A stretch of DNA of 64,000 bases, from NCBI GenBank assembly GCA_017311185.1, contig JAESUZ010002888.1:744001-808000 (forward strand). The letters run 5' to 3'. This stretch comes from Proteles cristata cristata. Its lineage: Eukaryota; Chordata; Mammalia; Carnivora; Hyaenidae. Position 1 is the stretch's first letter. Every line of letters starts with the position of its first letter. A model generated the notes under the pieces. It ran no database searches. It saw only the letters and a program-made list of their open reading frames with translations, and had not been told where the DNA came from. This document shows positions 49,135 through 60,979 of the stretch, piece by piece. The position numbers were made by a program, and so were the translations under genes.

Positions 49135-49400
49135 TTCCCTCACACCAACCACCAATTCTCCAACTCCTGGGTTAATAGTTGAGTGTTCAATAATTTAATT
49201 CAATTCTGACACTAACTGCCTGCGGTTAGCATAGGTCTCACAGGCAAGGACTCAGTCCCACAGAACTGCTCCCACTTCAGACACTACTCAGAAATCCCAG
49301 GTTGCCAAACAATTGGCTATCTCAGTTTCCCACAATCCCTCCTCAGGAAGCTACAGGGGTTTTAGTAACTTTGTGTCAGGAACAGGGGACAGAGACTAAA
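49135..49400 (+). repeat. Dispersed repeat fragment, unnamed
   Basis: 'CCTCACACCAACCACCAATT' and 'TCAATAATTTAATTCAATTC' resemble the sequence at 60150-60240. Possibly old LTR-derived; not certain. Confidence 0.3.
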
Positions 49401-49451
49401 TATATATTTCATATTATATTCATATTTTTTCACAGTGTTAAAAAATGCCCA

Positions 49452-49668
49452 GGGGCCCTTGGGTGTCTTAGTTGGCTAAGCATCTGACTTCGACTCAGGT
49501 CATGATCTCGCAGCTTGTACGTTCAAGCCCCATGTCTGGCTCTGTGCTGACAGGTCAGAGCCTGGAGCCTGCTTGGGATTCTGTATCTCCCTCTCTGCCT
49601 CTCCCCTGCTTGCACTCTGTCTCTCTCAAAAATAATAAATAAAAACATTTAAAAATTTTTTTCAAAAA
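49452..49668 (+). mobile_element. Felid tRNA-Lys SINE
   Basis: Head GGGGCCCTTGGGTGTCTTAG, CT-rich block and AAATAA tail. No clear target duplication. Confidence 0.92.
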
Positions 49669-49754
49669 AGAATACCAAGATATTACGACTTTACTCTTAC
49701 ACATAATACATTAAAATCTTATTCCCATTATCCCATTCTAAATACATATCAATA

Positions 49755-49956
49755 GGGACACCTGGGTGGCTCAGTCGGTTCAGGTCATGATCCCTCGGTC
49801 CGTGGGTTCGAGCCTCACTTGAGGCTCTGTGCTGTCGGCTCAGAACCTGGAGCCTGCTTCGGATTCTGTGATTCCCTCTCTCTCTGCCCCTTCCCCGCTC
49901 GAGCTCTGTTTCTCTCTGTCTCAAAAATAAAATAAACATTAAAAAAAATTTTTTTA
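49755..49956 (+). mobile_element. Felid SINE, first of a head-to-tail pair
   Basis: Head GGGACACCTGGGTGGCTCAG, with about 20 bases missing between the A box and 'caggtcatgatc'. The tail joins the next SINE directly. Confidence 0.95.
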
Positions 49957-50177
49957 GGGGCGCCTGGGTGGCTTAGTCGGTTAAGCGTCCGACTTTCGCT
50001 TAGGTCATGATCTCGCGGTTCGTGGGTTCGAGCCCCGCGTCGGGCTCTGTGCTGACTGCCGGCTCAGAGCCTGGAGCCTGTTTCGGAGTCTGTGTCTCCC
50101 TCTCTCTGACCCTCTCCTGCTTACGCTGTCTCTCTCTCTCTCCTAGAAATAAATAAAAATTAAAAAAAAATTTTTTT
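49957..50177 (+). mobile_element. Felid SINE, second of the pair, young subfamily
   Basis: Near-consensus young copy ('gactttcgcttaggtcatga', 'gactgccggctcag', 'tctcctagaaataaataaa'). One 13-base duplication, AAATACATATCAA, brackets both SINEs (49740-49752, 50178-50190). Confidence 0.96.
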
Positions 50178-50190
50178 AAATACATATCAA

Positions 50191-52029
50191 CAAATTCTTA
50201 TCTATAATTGTTGACCTGATATGATCTAAACTTACATAAAGCTATGTAGAGGCTTTATTCATACCACTTAGTAGATGTATTCATGCATTTTGCTGCAGAA
50301 ATATTCATATTTCTTATTGTAGAATGCAACCCCAGAGTATACTGAAGGTAGTAGATAATAATGGTGTGATAACCTAATACTGTATTTTTCTAAACACACT
50401 TGACTTCAGGGTTTTGGATAAAGGCTTGTGGTTATATAATCTGTATACATACTACTTATTAATTCTCCATCAGCTACATTTTAGTAAATAATTTCTTTGA
50501 ATAATCTCTTTATCCCTTGTGTATATATATATGTATGCATTTAAAAAGAATCACCATTGGTCTGTCACAATTATAAATTTTCTAGTTCTCTCACGTCCTA
50601 AACTTCATATCCTTTTGTACCTACTGTCACTTAAACTCTCTAGCCCTTGAGATATAACCTCTAGAGTAACAATAGCTTTTATCAGGCATAGCAAAAATTA
50701 GTCTTGGGTGCTTGGACACCATGTAGCAGGGGTTGTAAAGGCTCCTCTGGTCTCTGGAGGGAGGGGTACAATGACTGGTGATCAGTGTCATCCCCAGAGG
50801 AAGAGAAACCAGAACCGAGAACAGCATTGCTGTTGACCATGCTCCAGTTGATTCTCTAATCCAGACACAATCTCTAGTATGTCTTTACAAATACTGAATT
50901 GGACCGCTTCTATAGCACTGCACTGGTAAATCGCAAGATTCAAACACCGAGTAGACATTTATCATCATCTTTATCATCATCAACCATCGATGCTTATTGT
51001 TTGCCAGACACACTGGAGACACTTTACATGAGTGGTCTCATTTGCAACTTTGCCTTCAAGGACAGTGCGATTTGATACTGCTCTGACTCGGTGTAACCTT
51101 ATTGTGATCCATAGACCTTCATGGAACTCATGGACGTGTTTTGGGCCATTGCAATCACTAAAGATATAAATAGGTGCTGTTTAAATGTCTATTAAAATAA
51201 TATTTATTACACTGTCCCCTTTCTTCTAAGAGCTGGCTTTGAGAGATCCCAAATGCATACTGAACCAAAGTTCATGTTAGGCAGCGTAAGCCAGAGGAGC
51301 ATGTAACACAAGAAGTCAGTTGATAAAATGCTCAGCTGAACACTGTAAACCTCAGTGGTAGTTTTCACCGTTAAAAAGTTTGTATCTTTTTAGTCTTAGA
51401 TTCAAGTCATTTTATACGCACTATTATTTCATAGGAAGCATAAGGAACACTGGTGTTAAACTACAAGTTAATGAGAGGGATGAACATGATAAATTTTGCA
51501 AATTGTCTCAAGATGTTATTCAACAGTTTTGAAAACTGTGTTATCTAATTAAAAATTTTATGTAGCAAAGTAAGATGTCTCTATAACCAATAAAAACCTT
51601 GTTAAAATAGAAAATAACAGAGCCTATTCGGTGTTTGATTTATTGGGGATAAAGATTACCCAAAGCCATGATAAAGCATTGGATTGAAGTGGTCTCAATA
51701 GAATTACCTAGAATCAGAATGCAAAAATATTTTTATTAAAATGTTGAATTAATGAAGTGGAAATTGAGACCATTTGAAACTTCAGGTTACAAAAGCAAGG
51801 ATTTTTTTGTGTATATGATTGACTTTACAAACATTTTGTTGTATCTAAATCTATCGGTTAATATTTATCTACCATTAGAAGTATAAATTTAATTTGTAAA
51901 TTTGTGAAGTTATTCTAACTTATTTTAAAGTAAGCTAAAATATGTGTTAGATATTTAAAAAAAATATAAATCTCTCTAGAGACATAGTGGATATTGTTAA
52001 AGCTCATCTAAAACAATATTCTCCTTTCC
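50191..52029. other. Non-coding DNA
   Basis: AT-rich and mostly unassigned. A MIR- or L2-like scrap is possible near 50.99-51.09 kb ('tgtttgccagacacactgga'). Confidence 0.35.
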
Positions 52030-52080
52030 AATAAAATAAAATAAAATAAAATAAAATAAAATAAAACAAAATAATAAAAA
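52030..52080 (+). repeat. (AAAAT)n pentanucleotide microsatellite
   Basis: About nine AATAA-type units, imperfect at the 3' end. Confidence 0.92.
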
Positions 52081-53018
52081 GTTATCTTAAGCAGTCGCTT
52101 TCGCAGTATCTATAAATACTTTTGTTGTTTATATGCACAGAGTGCTGAGCTAAGAGTTTTGGTGGCAATTCAGGAGATGGGAAAAAAAGGGGCAAAGTGG
52201 CTCACTATAATCCTGTGCGTTTTGATTATTTGCTTTTTTTCTCCATTCAAGTCCGCTGACTCAGGATTCCCACACTCAATAATAACTGATTTGAAATCCA
52301 CTTCGCCAATTAATCTGTCTCACTTTTCTTTTCTCCTAGAGTTAGCCAAGCATCTTGTCTCATTGTTTTCTGTTACTCTTCCTACATCTTTCTCTCTTAT
52401 TCTATTGTGCACCCTGACTAAAGCTGTGACAGGCTGCTCCCTGCCTTGATTTTGATGATTTTCCTTAAAGAATAAGATTCTTACCAGAAAAAGTTACCTT
52501 CTTTGACTTTTTAGAACATGATAATGAAAGATTTGGTCTGAATTGAATCTAACTCTGTTTTCATAAGAGATTTTGGTCAGAAACAGTAACACTTTTGAGA
52601 CGACCATACTGATGATCTCAGAGTTTAACAGCAGACACCTGAATTTAGATTCTCTCTGCTTAAAGCAATATATGTCTACTCTTTGTATCTACACTTAACC
52701 AAAACCAAAGTGTCTTTGCTTCCTGTCTTTCAACAAGATGGACCATTTCAGACATGCAAAAATAGCTAGAATTTTCTCATTCTATTTGCAAATATTTTAA
52801 AAGCTATAGTAATTTGATATGTAATCAAAAGTAATAGAGATGGGGGAAGGATGACATAGAGACAAGATAATCCAAAGATCGTGTCCACTTGACTTGGCTA
52901 AGCCTATTTCACTTTGGAAAACTTATTTTTTTAAAAATATATTCACTTGGACTCTTGATAAAATAGGTATGTTTATTAACTTGAGTAAGTTCTGCCATGT
53001 AGCAGTAAGGAGCGGTAA
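52081..53018. other. Non-coding DNA
   Basis: Nothing recognised. Confidence 0.35.
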
Positions 53019-53033
53019 AGAGAAGTCCTTCTA

Positions 53034-53298
53034 GGACAAATATCATATGTTTGCACGTATAGGAGGATTAGGAGGAACTTAACTGAGGAACAAGGGGGAG
53101 AAGAAGGGGGGAAATGGTGGGGGAAAGGGAGAGAGGCAAACCATGAGAGACTCTTGAATGCTGACAAAAACTGAGGACTGATGGATGTGGGGGGGAGGAG
53201 GGGATGGGCATTGAGGAGGACACTTGTGGGGATGAGCACTGGGTGTTATGTGGAAACTAATTTGACAATAAACTATTTGTAAAAAAAAAAAAAAAAAT
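53034..53298 (+). mobile_element. Young 5'-truncated LINE-1 3' UTR insertion
   Basis: G-rich carnivore LINE-1 3' UTR, the tail 'gatgagcactgggtgttatg' and a long A-run. Perfect 15-base duplication AGAGAAGTCCTTCTA at 53019-53033 and 53299-53313. Confidence 0.92.
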
Positions 53299-53480
53299 AG
53301 AGAAGTCCTTCTACTCCTTAAGTGGATGATGAAGGGTTTGTGATGGTTAATACCAAACACTGATATTTCTACTATGTTATTTTCAGGTAGCTACAGAAAG
53401 CTGTTACTACCTGACAGAAAAAAATCAACTCATCTGCATTATACTGATTTTACTCCTACCCCAACACCAAACTAAGATGT

Positions 53481-54930
53481 GTTTTTAATGACATTTTTGA
53501 GATATAATTAACAGGCTATAGAACTCACCCTTTTAAAATGTATGATCTGGTGTGCCTGGCTGGCTCAGTCAGTAGAGCAAGAGACTCTTGATCACAGGGC
53601 CATCAGTTCAAGACCGACATTGGGTGTGGAGCCTACTTAAAATTTAAAAAATGTCTTCAATAAAGTAAAATTGGATTTCAAATAAATAAATAAATAAAGA
53701 GTACAATCCAATGGGTTTTCTTATATTCACAGAATTGTGCAAACATGACCACTATCCAATTGTCAAACATTTTCATTATCCTAAAAGTCTCTGTACCTAT
53801 TAGTTACTCCTCATTTTCCCACTCCTCCCTTCCTCTGCAACCACTGATCTACTTTCTGTTTTTATCTGTTGTGGACATTTCAGATAGGAATCATACATAT
53901 AGCCTTTAATGATTGGCTTCGTTCATTAGTATATGTTTTCAAGGTTCATCTATCTACGTGGTAGCAGGTATTGGTATTTCATTCACTTCTGTTGCCAATT
54001 AATATTCTTTTGTATTATTCTATGACACTTTATCAATTCATCTTTTGATGGACATTTAAGTTGGCATGAAGTGGTGTCTCCTGTGATTTTAATTTGCATT
54101 TCCCTTGTGACCAATGGTGTTGAGCATCTTTTCATGTGCTCACTGGAAATCAGTCTTATGAATAATGTCTATTCATTATTTGTCTTTCTGTTGACTTTTA
54201 AGAGTTCTTTATATTTTCCAGATAAAGGTCTCTCATAAAATTTAGGATTTGCAAATGTTTTTCTCATTTTGTAGGTTATCTTTTCGCTCTCTTGTTGAAG
54301 TTCTTTGAAGCACAAAACTTTCTAATTTTGATGAAGTATAATTTATCTGGTTCTTCTTTTCACTTGTGCTTTTGGTGTTATTGCATAATCCAAGGTCCCA
54401 GAGATTTATTCCTAAATCTTCTTTTAAGAGTTTGTTGGGTTTAGATCTTACATTTTGTTCTATGATCCATTTTGAGTTTGTGTTGCATATGGCTGTGAGG
54501 CAGAGATCCTTCTTCATTATTTTGCATGCATACATCCAGTTGTCATAGCAACATTTGTCAAAAGACTATTCTTTCCCCATTGAATTGTTTCTGCACTCTT
54601 GTTAAAATCCATCAACCATAAATATAAGGATTTATTTCTAGACTCTGAATTCTATTCCAATGATTTATAATTTTATACTTAGTACCACACCATCTTGATT
54701 ACCATAGCTTTGTAGTAAGTTTTGAAATCAGAAAGTAAGTCATCCAACTTTGTACTTTTTCAAGATTGTTTTGAATCCTTGCATTTACATATGAATATTT
54801 TGCTCTCTCTTCTCTTTCTGGAACTCCCATTATGCCTACATTGGTCTTATGATAAATTAAATTTGTTTTGGAAAATTTTCTGCATTCTAATACATTTGCA
54901 ATTTTCCCCAGGCAATTTTTGTTATTTCAT
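53481..54930 (-). mobile_element. LINE-1 remnant, 3' UTR and ORF2 end
   Basis: Reverse-strand LINE-1: 'TTGAGATATAATTAACAGGC', 'ATTGTGCAAACATGACCACT', 'TTTCCCTTGTGACCAATGGT', 'TCTATGATCCATTTTGAGTT'. Split by a SINE at 53546-53693. Frames broken. Confidence 0.85.
53546..53693 (+). mobile_element. Older carnivore SINE without CT block
   Basis: Head 'GTGCCTGGCTGGCTCAGTCA', 'TCAGTTCAAGACCGACATTG' B-box region, then directly an A-rich tail with (AAAT)n. Lacks the long CT-rich block of the felid copies, so an older subfamily. Confidence 0.88.
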
Positions 54931-54972
54931 TTTATTATGAAGCAATATTATGGCTAAATTCTGAATGCTTTT

Positions 54973-55202
54973 ATTTATTTATTACTTTTTTTAATGTTTT
55001 ATTTATTTCTAGGAGAGAGAGAGAGAGAGACAGGGAGAGCAGGGGAGGGTCAGAGAGAGAAGGAGTCACAGACTGAAACAGGCTCCAGGCTCTGAGCCGG
55101 CAGTCAGCACAGAGCCCGACGTGGGGCTTGAACGCACGAACCGCGAGATCATGACCTAAGCGAAAGTCGGATGCTTAACCGACTAAGCCACCCAGGCGCC
55201 CC
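54973..55202 (-). mobile_element. Felid tRNA-Lys SINE, young subfamily
   Basis: Near-consensus with 'TTTCTAGGAGAG', 'GCCGGCAGTCAGCACAG' and 'AAGCGAAAGTCGG'. Perfect duplication CTGAATGCTTTT (54961-54972, 55203-55214). Confidence 0.96.
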
Positions 55203-55214
55203 CTGAATGCTTTT

Positions 55215-56049
55215 AAAATTGTTCTTTTTTAAATCTTATGTTATTTTCTTTGCTTTTGTTATATTTTTATGTCTTATATAAATTAGGTGTTACAAAAGCA
55301 TATCATTTTCTCTTTTCTGGTTATCATAAACAATCTTCACCATCATTTCCTGCTTAGAGTGAGCCCACCTTTCTGGTGTGATGACAAGGTCAGGAATGGC
55401 AAGCTAAATAACAGCCTCCCAACTCTAGATGTCTGGCTCGTGTAACACAAGAATAAGCTTTTGTCTTTTATCACACCACAATTCTTTCCGCGTTTCAGTG
55501 TCAACTACATCATGAACAGGTGCAGTTGACAGAACTGCCTTGAACCAACTAGAGAGCCCAAGAGAAGGAAGAAATTCCCAGGACCCAGGAACACATGCTT
55601 GGATTTGCTTTTAACAGTGCTGCCTATTTCAGTACTCAAGTTTGGACTTATAAATCCACAGCTTATAATCAATACCATTAAATATAGGGAGCAGTAGAAT
55701 GTCTAAAGCCAGTTGATTTTCTTATAAGTGTGAGTAAACCATATATCCAAAGAACTGGATGTTTATTTTCATTATTATACAGAAACCACTGGATTATTAT
55801 GCTGCCCCATCTAATTTTTCACTATCCTTGTAATTTTTTTTTCACACAACTTTTCCCCCTAACATCAAGTTTGTATTTCAAAATGTTATTTGAACATATA
55901 TATTATTGTGACAGTTTTGATTCATATCATCTTAACTCTTCAACCCTAGGAATACTCTTTCTTTTCATAATTATTTATCTCAGATAATTCTGACTTTCAC
56001 ATATTTTGATTATTTAGCTAGAAGCACATAATTATATTGAAAATCAACT
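55215..56049. other. Non-coding DNA
   Basis: AT-rich. The first few hundred bases could be further LINE-1 remnant, not certain. Confidence 0.35.
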
Positions 56050-56064
56050 TTAATGTTAACAAAA

Positions 56065-56276
56065 GTAAAAAATTTTTAAATATTTACTTATTTTTGAGAG
56101 AGAAACAGAGAATGAGAGGGGTAGGAACAGAAAGAGAGGGAGACACAGAATCTGAAAGAGGCTCCAGGCTTTGAGCTATCAGCACAGAGTCTGATGCAGG
56201 GCTCGAATTCATGAACCATAAGATCATGACCTGAGCTGAAGTTGGATGCTTAACCAACTGACCCACTCAGGTGCCC
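56065..56276 (-). mobile_element. Felid tRNA-Lys SINE
   Basis: End CACTCAGGTGCCC. Perfect 15-base duplication TTAATGTTAACAAAA at 56050-56064 and 56277-56291. Confidence 0.95.
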
Positions 56277-56609
56277 TTAATGTTAACAAAATTTTAAAAA
56301 GGAAGTGTTTTCATATAGTTATCTTCAGATATAAAGAAAAATATAGTGTTCAACCATGAAATTACCAGCAATCATTTTGACCTACAAAAAGGTGAATTCC
56401 ATAGCTTCAACCTATAAATAAAAATCCAGAAGCTGTCCAACATCAGCAAGGCATAGAGGTTTAAGACCAAATTTCCAAGAAGTTTTATTTTCTTCAACTT
56501 TTTTTTGTTTGTCTAATGTTTTAATTAAGTTTATTAGCTATAAAAAATCTAAGTTATATTAAGCTCTGTAAGGTTGAATGTAAAGATACATATGACAAGA
56601 ATGAGCTAG

Positions 56610-56760
56610 GGAATCTTGAGAACATTCTCCTGAAGTGTAAGTTCTATGAGGGTAGAGATTTGTCTAAATTATATCAGTATAAATTATTGGTCAGTATATC
56701 TCCAGAGTCTATTACAGAGACACAGAACAGGTGATAAATAAATAAATGCTGAAAGACTAA
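56610..56760 (+). mobile_element. L2 LINE 3' end
   Basis: 'GTAAGTTCTATGAGGGTAGA', 'CAGAACAGGTGATAAATAAA', then a 'taaatgctgaaag' tail. Confidence 0.7.
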
Positions 56761-58380
56761 ATCTATGAACAGAAACACTGAAACTTCTCACAAAGAATTA
56801 TATATATTTTGAGAGTTGAAAGATTCCATGAAGCACTGGGGCAGGAGGGGGGTTCTCATCACAAGACAATATGAATCTTCAATTAGGGTCTGCCACTCAG
56901 ATGATTCAACTATTTCTCATGTGTCTACTTCCCTCTGTATAACTATAAGCTCTGTATACATTTAGTTTCCATATATATTCCCTTACTGCTTTTTCCAAAT
57001 TCAACTTACTATGATTCTCCCTTCTTCTCAGCCCAATTTCACCTGAGGATCACAAATATAATATTTACCATCTCTCAATTCCACTCTCTTTATATCATTT
57101 ATGTTGCTAATTGCTTCATTTCTTTCATAATTGGGATTAAGCTTAGTACCTGCCAGCTACACACTATTTTTAGACACCGTGGGGACTGACTTTAACTACA
57201 CACACAAAAACAATGTTTTGGACATCCTTTATTACACTTGGACTAGAGATAGGGGGTCTAAAGTGGTAAGTTCAGAGATGAGGAGAGAAAACCCTGGCCA
57301 GCAGGAAAGTCCTGTGGCAAAAGTAGTGAGAAACTGTAGGCTAATGATCATCATTCTCAGGCTTCTATTGCCAGCTCTGCTGTGCTGTGATGTTGCCTTC
57401 TTCCGTGTTATCACCTCCCATTTCCTGAGGAAAATCTACCAAACACTAGTCTTGCTTAAGAGCTCACAGAGGGGATAAATGAAGTGAAATGATATTCCAT
57501 GTCAGGGGGATCCCAGATGTAGAAAGAGAATAGAAGCTAACAGGAGCAAAGGACATTGGTAAAGACAAATAGTAATGAGAAGCAATGTTCAGTATGCATT
57601 AACTTGGAAGCAGATAAGAATGGGGAAAAGCAAACATTTCCCCCCTAAATATTAGATGACGTTGTCCCTCGTAAAGGTTATATGTAAGACCATATGTTTC
57701 TTGTGTTTCTCTCTGATGGCTGATACAATTTTAGTCACTCCTTTGTCCTAGTTTGCTTCAGCTTCCTCCATTCTCCCTTACTCCTGATGTCGTTCTTATT
57801 GGGCAAAATAAAATAAAATGTCTTGTCAACCCAGTGAATCCTTTCTACAAGGCAGAAAAGAATTTAGCAGTTCTATTACTGAATAAGCATTAGACTAGAC
57901 TTAATGAATATCACAGGCAATTTGTTAAAACGATTGTAAAGACAAAAAGAAATCTCACCCTTTTATAAAAATAGGCAGATGCAATCCATTCCCTACATGA
58001 CTTCAAGATAAATGATAACTTGCCCATAGGGTAGAGGACTTGACAGAACCATTTGCCCTACGTAGTTCATCTTAAATTCACTTGGTATTGGCATGACATC
58101 TGTGTTAGCTGACTGTCTTTAACCAGGAGAAAATAAAATGCCATATATCTCTACAGCAAACAGGTAGTGACTACTTGGAACCAGGTACCTCAGGTAAACT
58201 CTTGCAGAGATGGATGATGATTGAAACCAACTTCCTTGATGGTTTCAATTCAAAGAATGGGCTCCAAGGTCTTTAAGAAAAACTTTCCTGGGTTGTAGAA
58301 TTGGCAAGAGTTTTTGTTTTTGTTTTCAGTTTTTAAAAAACCTTACAAATTAAAGTGATAAAGAGTTTACTATGACATTT
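56761..58380. other. Non-coding DNA with a dispersed repeat part
   Basis: A roughly 60-base part at 57262-57324 is similar to 60355-60418. No gene seen. Confidence 0.35.
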
Positions 58381-58615
58381 AAAAAAATTTTAATGTTTTT
58401 TATTATTTATTTTTGAGAGAGAGAGAGACAGACAGAGAGACAGAGTACAAGTAGGGGAATGTTAGAGAGAGAGAGAGTGAGACACAGAATCCAAAGTAGG
58501 CTCCAGACTCTGAGCTGTCAGCACAGAACCCAATGCTGGGTTCAAACTCATGAACTGTGAGATCATGATCTGAGCCAAAGTTGGATGTTTAACCAACTGA
58601 ACCACGCACGTCCAC
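58381..58615 (-). mobile_element. Diverged carnivore SINE
   Basis: Poly(T), GA block, head degraded to 'CCACGCACGTCCACC'. Flanking 'ACTATGACATTT' and 'CTACAGTGATATTT' look like a decayed duplication. Confidence 0.88.
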
Positions 58616-58809
58616 CTACAGTGATATTTTTAAAAGAAATGACCTAAGAAAAGAGAACAAGATCTGTTTTTCTTTGGGTATCAAAGAAAATTCTTTTGGT
58701 GGTGGAAAGGTGGTGGTAATTGTTTTAACCCTTTACAATGCACGACAGTATTCTCAGAAGGGGGCAATTTTGCCCCTACTCTTGAGTTATTTAAAAATAC
58801 CTGGAGGCA

Positions 58810-59030
58810 GGGGCGCCTGAGTGGCTTAGTCGGTTAAGCGTCCGACTTTCGCTTAGGTCATGATCTCGCTGTTCGTGGGTTCGAGCCCCGCGTCAGGCCC
58901 TGTGCTGACGGCGAGCTCAGAGCCTGGAGCCTGTTTCAGTCTGTGATTCCCTCTCCCTCTGACCCTCCCCTGCTCACGCTGTCTCTCTCTCTCCTAGAAA
59001 TAAATAAAAATATTTTTTAAAATATTAAAA
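58810..59030 (+). mobile_element. Felid tRNA-Lys SINE, young subfamily
   Basis: Close to consensus, with 'GACTTTCGCTTAGGTCATGA' and 'CTCCTAGAAATAAATAAA'. Perfect 17-base duplication AAAAATACCTGGAGGCA at 58793-58809 and 59031-59047. Confidence 0.97.
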
Positions 59031-59047
59031 AAAAATACCTGGAGGCA

Positions 59048-59867
59048 TTTTTAGTTTTCATAACTGGAGTAGAAGGGTACAGGCCTCTAGTGCATAGAGC
59101 TCAGGGATGCTGCTAAACATTCTTTGGAACACAGGACAATCCCTCACAACAAAGAATTATCCAGCCCAATATACCAATAGTGCTGAGGTTGGGCAAGCCT
59201 GCTCTATAAAGAAAGACAGTAACCACATAATTTATCCTCTAAATTGGAATGCTTTTAGGAATGAAAAGATGGCATCATTAATAATAAGGCTGGGACAGCA
59301 AATATATATATTATATACACACACACACATATGTAATGTATACATGTATATACGCCATAAAGTCACTTTGTCTATAAACCATTGCCAATGATGTGGTTGT
59401 CAAGAATTATGCTCAGAACACTTTTGTCATTGACAGAGCCTCTCAGAATACGCTGGTAAGTATTTAACAATTGTCATCCTGCAAGGGAGTGATTTAGAGA
59501 GCATAGATACTGTCCACTTGGTCAATTTCAGGCTATCAACATGATCTCACTAAATGTGGACTTGGGAGGAGATGTACAATAGCACACCACTGTATAGCAT
59601 TTTCACCATACAAATACAAAAGATGCAAATAACTTCAAGAACAAATTGTAAAATTGTTAGAAAGTGATGAATTTGGAATATCTATTAACTTTGCTTTTAA
59701 TATATGATTTACTTAATTGAGTTTATTATTTCTAAAAAATGGCTGTTTTTACCAACTAACTTGCAAGTTCTCATGCAAATTTGACAGTGAGCTTTCGGGC
59801 TGACAATGCAGGCTGACTCTAAAACCTGTATAGCTTATTTTATGATATTGGAAATAAGAATTTCTCT
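59048..59867. other. Non-coding DNA with a TATA/AC tract
   Basis: A short mixed TA, AC and ATGTA tract at 59300-59355. Nothing else recognised. Confidence 0.4.
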
Positions 59868-60089
59868 GGAGGCACCTGGGTGGCTCAACTGGTTGAGTGT
59901 CTTCACATGACTTCAACTCAGGTCATGATCTCACAGTTCATGAGTTCAAGCCCTGCCTCAGGCCCTGTGCTGACAGCTCAGAGCCTGCAAGCCTGCTTTG
60001 GATTCTGTGTCTCCCTCTCGCTCTGCTCCTCCCCAGCTTATGCTCTGTCTCTCTCTATCTCTCTCAAAAGTAAATAAACAGTTTAAAAA
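59868..60089 (+). mobile_element. Felid tRNA-Lys SINE
   Basis: Head GGAGGCACCTGGGTGGCTCA, CT-rich block and AAATAAACAG tail. Decayed duplication at the ends. Confidence 0.93.
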
Positions 60090-60119
60090 ATTCCCTTCTG
60101 AGTTCTTTGGGTATATAAA

Positions 60120-60440
60120 ATAAGTATGGAGGGTGAGGTCTTGCTTTTGCTTTTTCTCACACCAAACACCCCACAGCTCACATCCTTTCCATTCTCCCTA
60201 TTCCCCCTCAAATGAGGAGAATTCACTAATTTAATTGTTCAAAGATAACAGTAGTTGTTGAACGATACTCCATCAGTGAAAGGAAAAACTTTTCCTCAAA
60301 AGCAGGAATTTTGGGTCTCTGCAACTCATGGCCTCTGTTGCATCTTGTCCAAGATCCAAATTGGTAAGTCCAGAGATGAGGAAAGAAATAGTTGGCAAGT
60401 GAGAAAGTCCTAGTGGCAGGATCCAAATTTCACATTATTT
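60120..60440 (+). repeat. Dispersed repeat fragment, unnamed
   Basis: Shares 'AGAGATGAGGA.AGAAA' and 'GAAAGTCCT' context with 57262-57324, and 'CTCACACCAA.CACC' with 49135. Possibly old LTR-derived. Confidence 0.3.
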
Positions 60441-60979
60441 GGAAAAAATCTTTACAGTTTGTATAATTAAGTTGTGACCACTTCCTATTTTCATGAAAAG
60501 ACAAGCCCAGCATTATCATGGTGTATTAATGTTGCCAAATGTGATTTGCTAACATTTCATTAGGCTTGTCACACTCATATTAGTTCCATTTTAATTTTAT
60601 TTTTGTTTCAATCAATATGATTTTTGGCAAAAGAACTGTGAAAACATATTTAAAATATAAAAATGATATTTTTATAATAAACTATTATTAATTTATTGAG
60701 TAATTAGTTATAATACTTTGAATAATTTTCTATAAATTGAATAATTTCTATAATACTTTGAATAATTTCTATAGAGCTCCCTTAGGTTGTATAAAGCCAT
60801 ACATCCGTCTAGAACAAGCATCCTTAAAGGGACTGATTTTTTACCCCCTTGAAGGAGTTGATTTTTTACAAACTTTCATTTTTTTTTTCTGGCTTTAGAC
60901 TATGCAGATTTTCTCACAAAAATATTTTTATGTCTAGTTTTTTAAAGTAGTTTTTTAAATGAAGTTTTTAAAAGTTTTT
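60441..60979. other. AT-rich non-coding DNA with short internal repeats
   Basis: 'TTTGAATAATTTTCTATA' type units recur three times at 60716-60774. Nothing else recognised. Confidence 0.4.

Noticed and set aside
57131..57478. 115-codon frame
   Set aside because: Contains a repeat-like segment, has no recognisable domain and no splice or promoter context.
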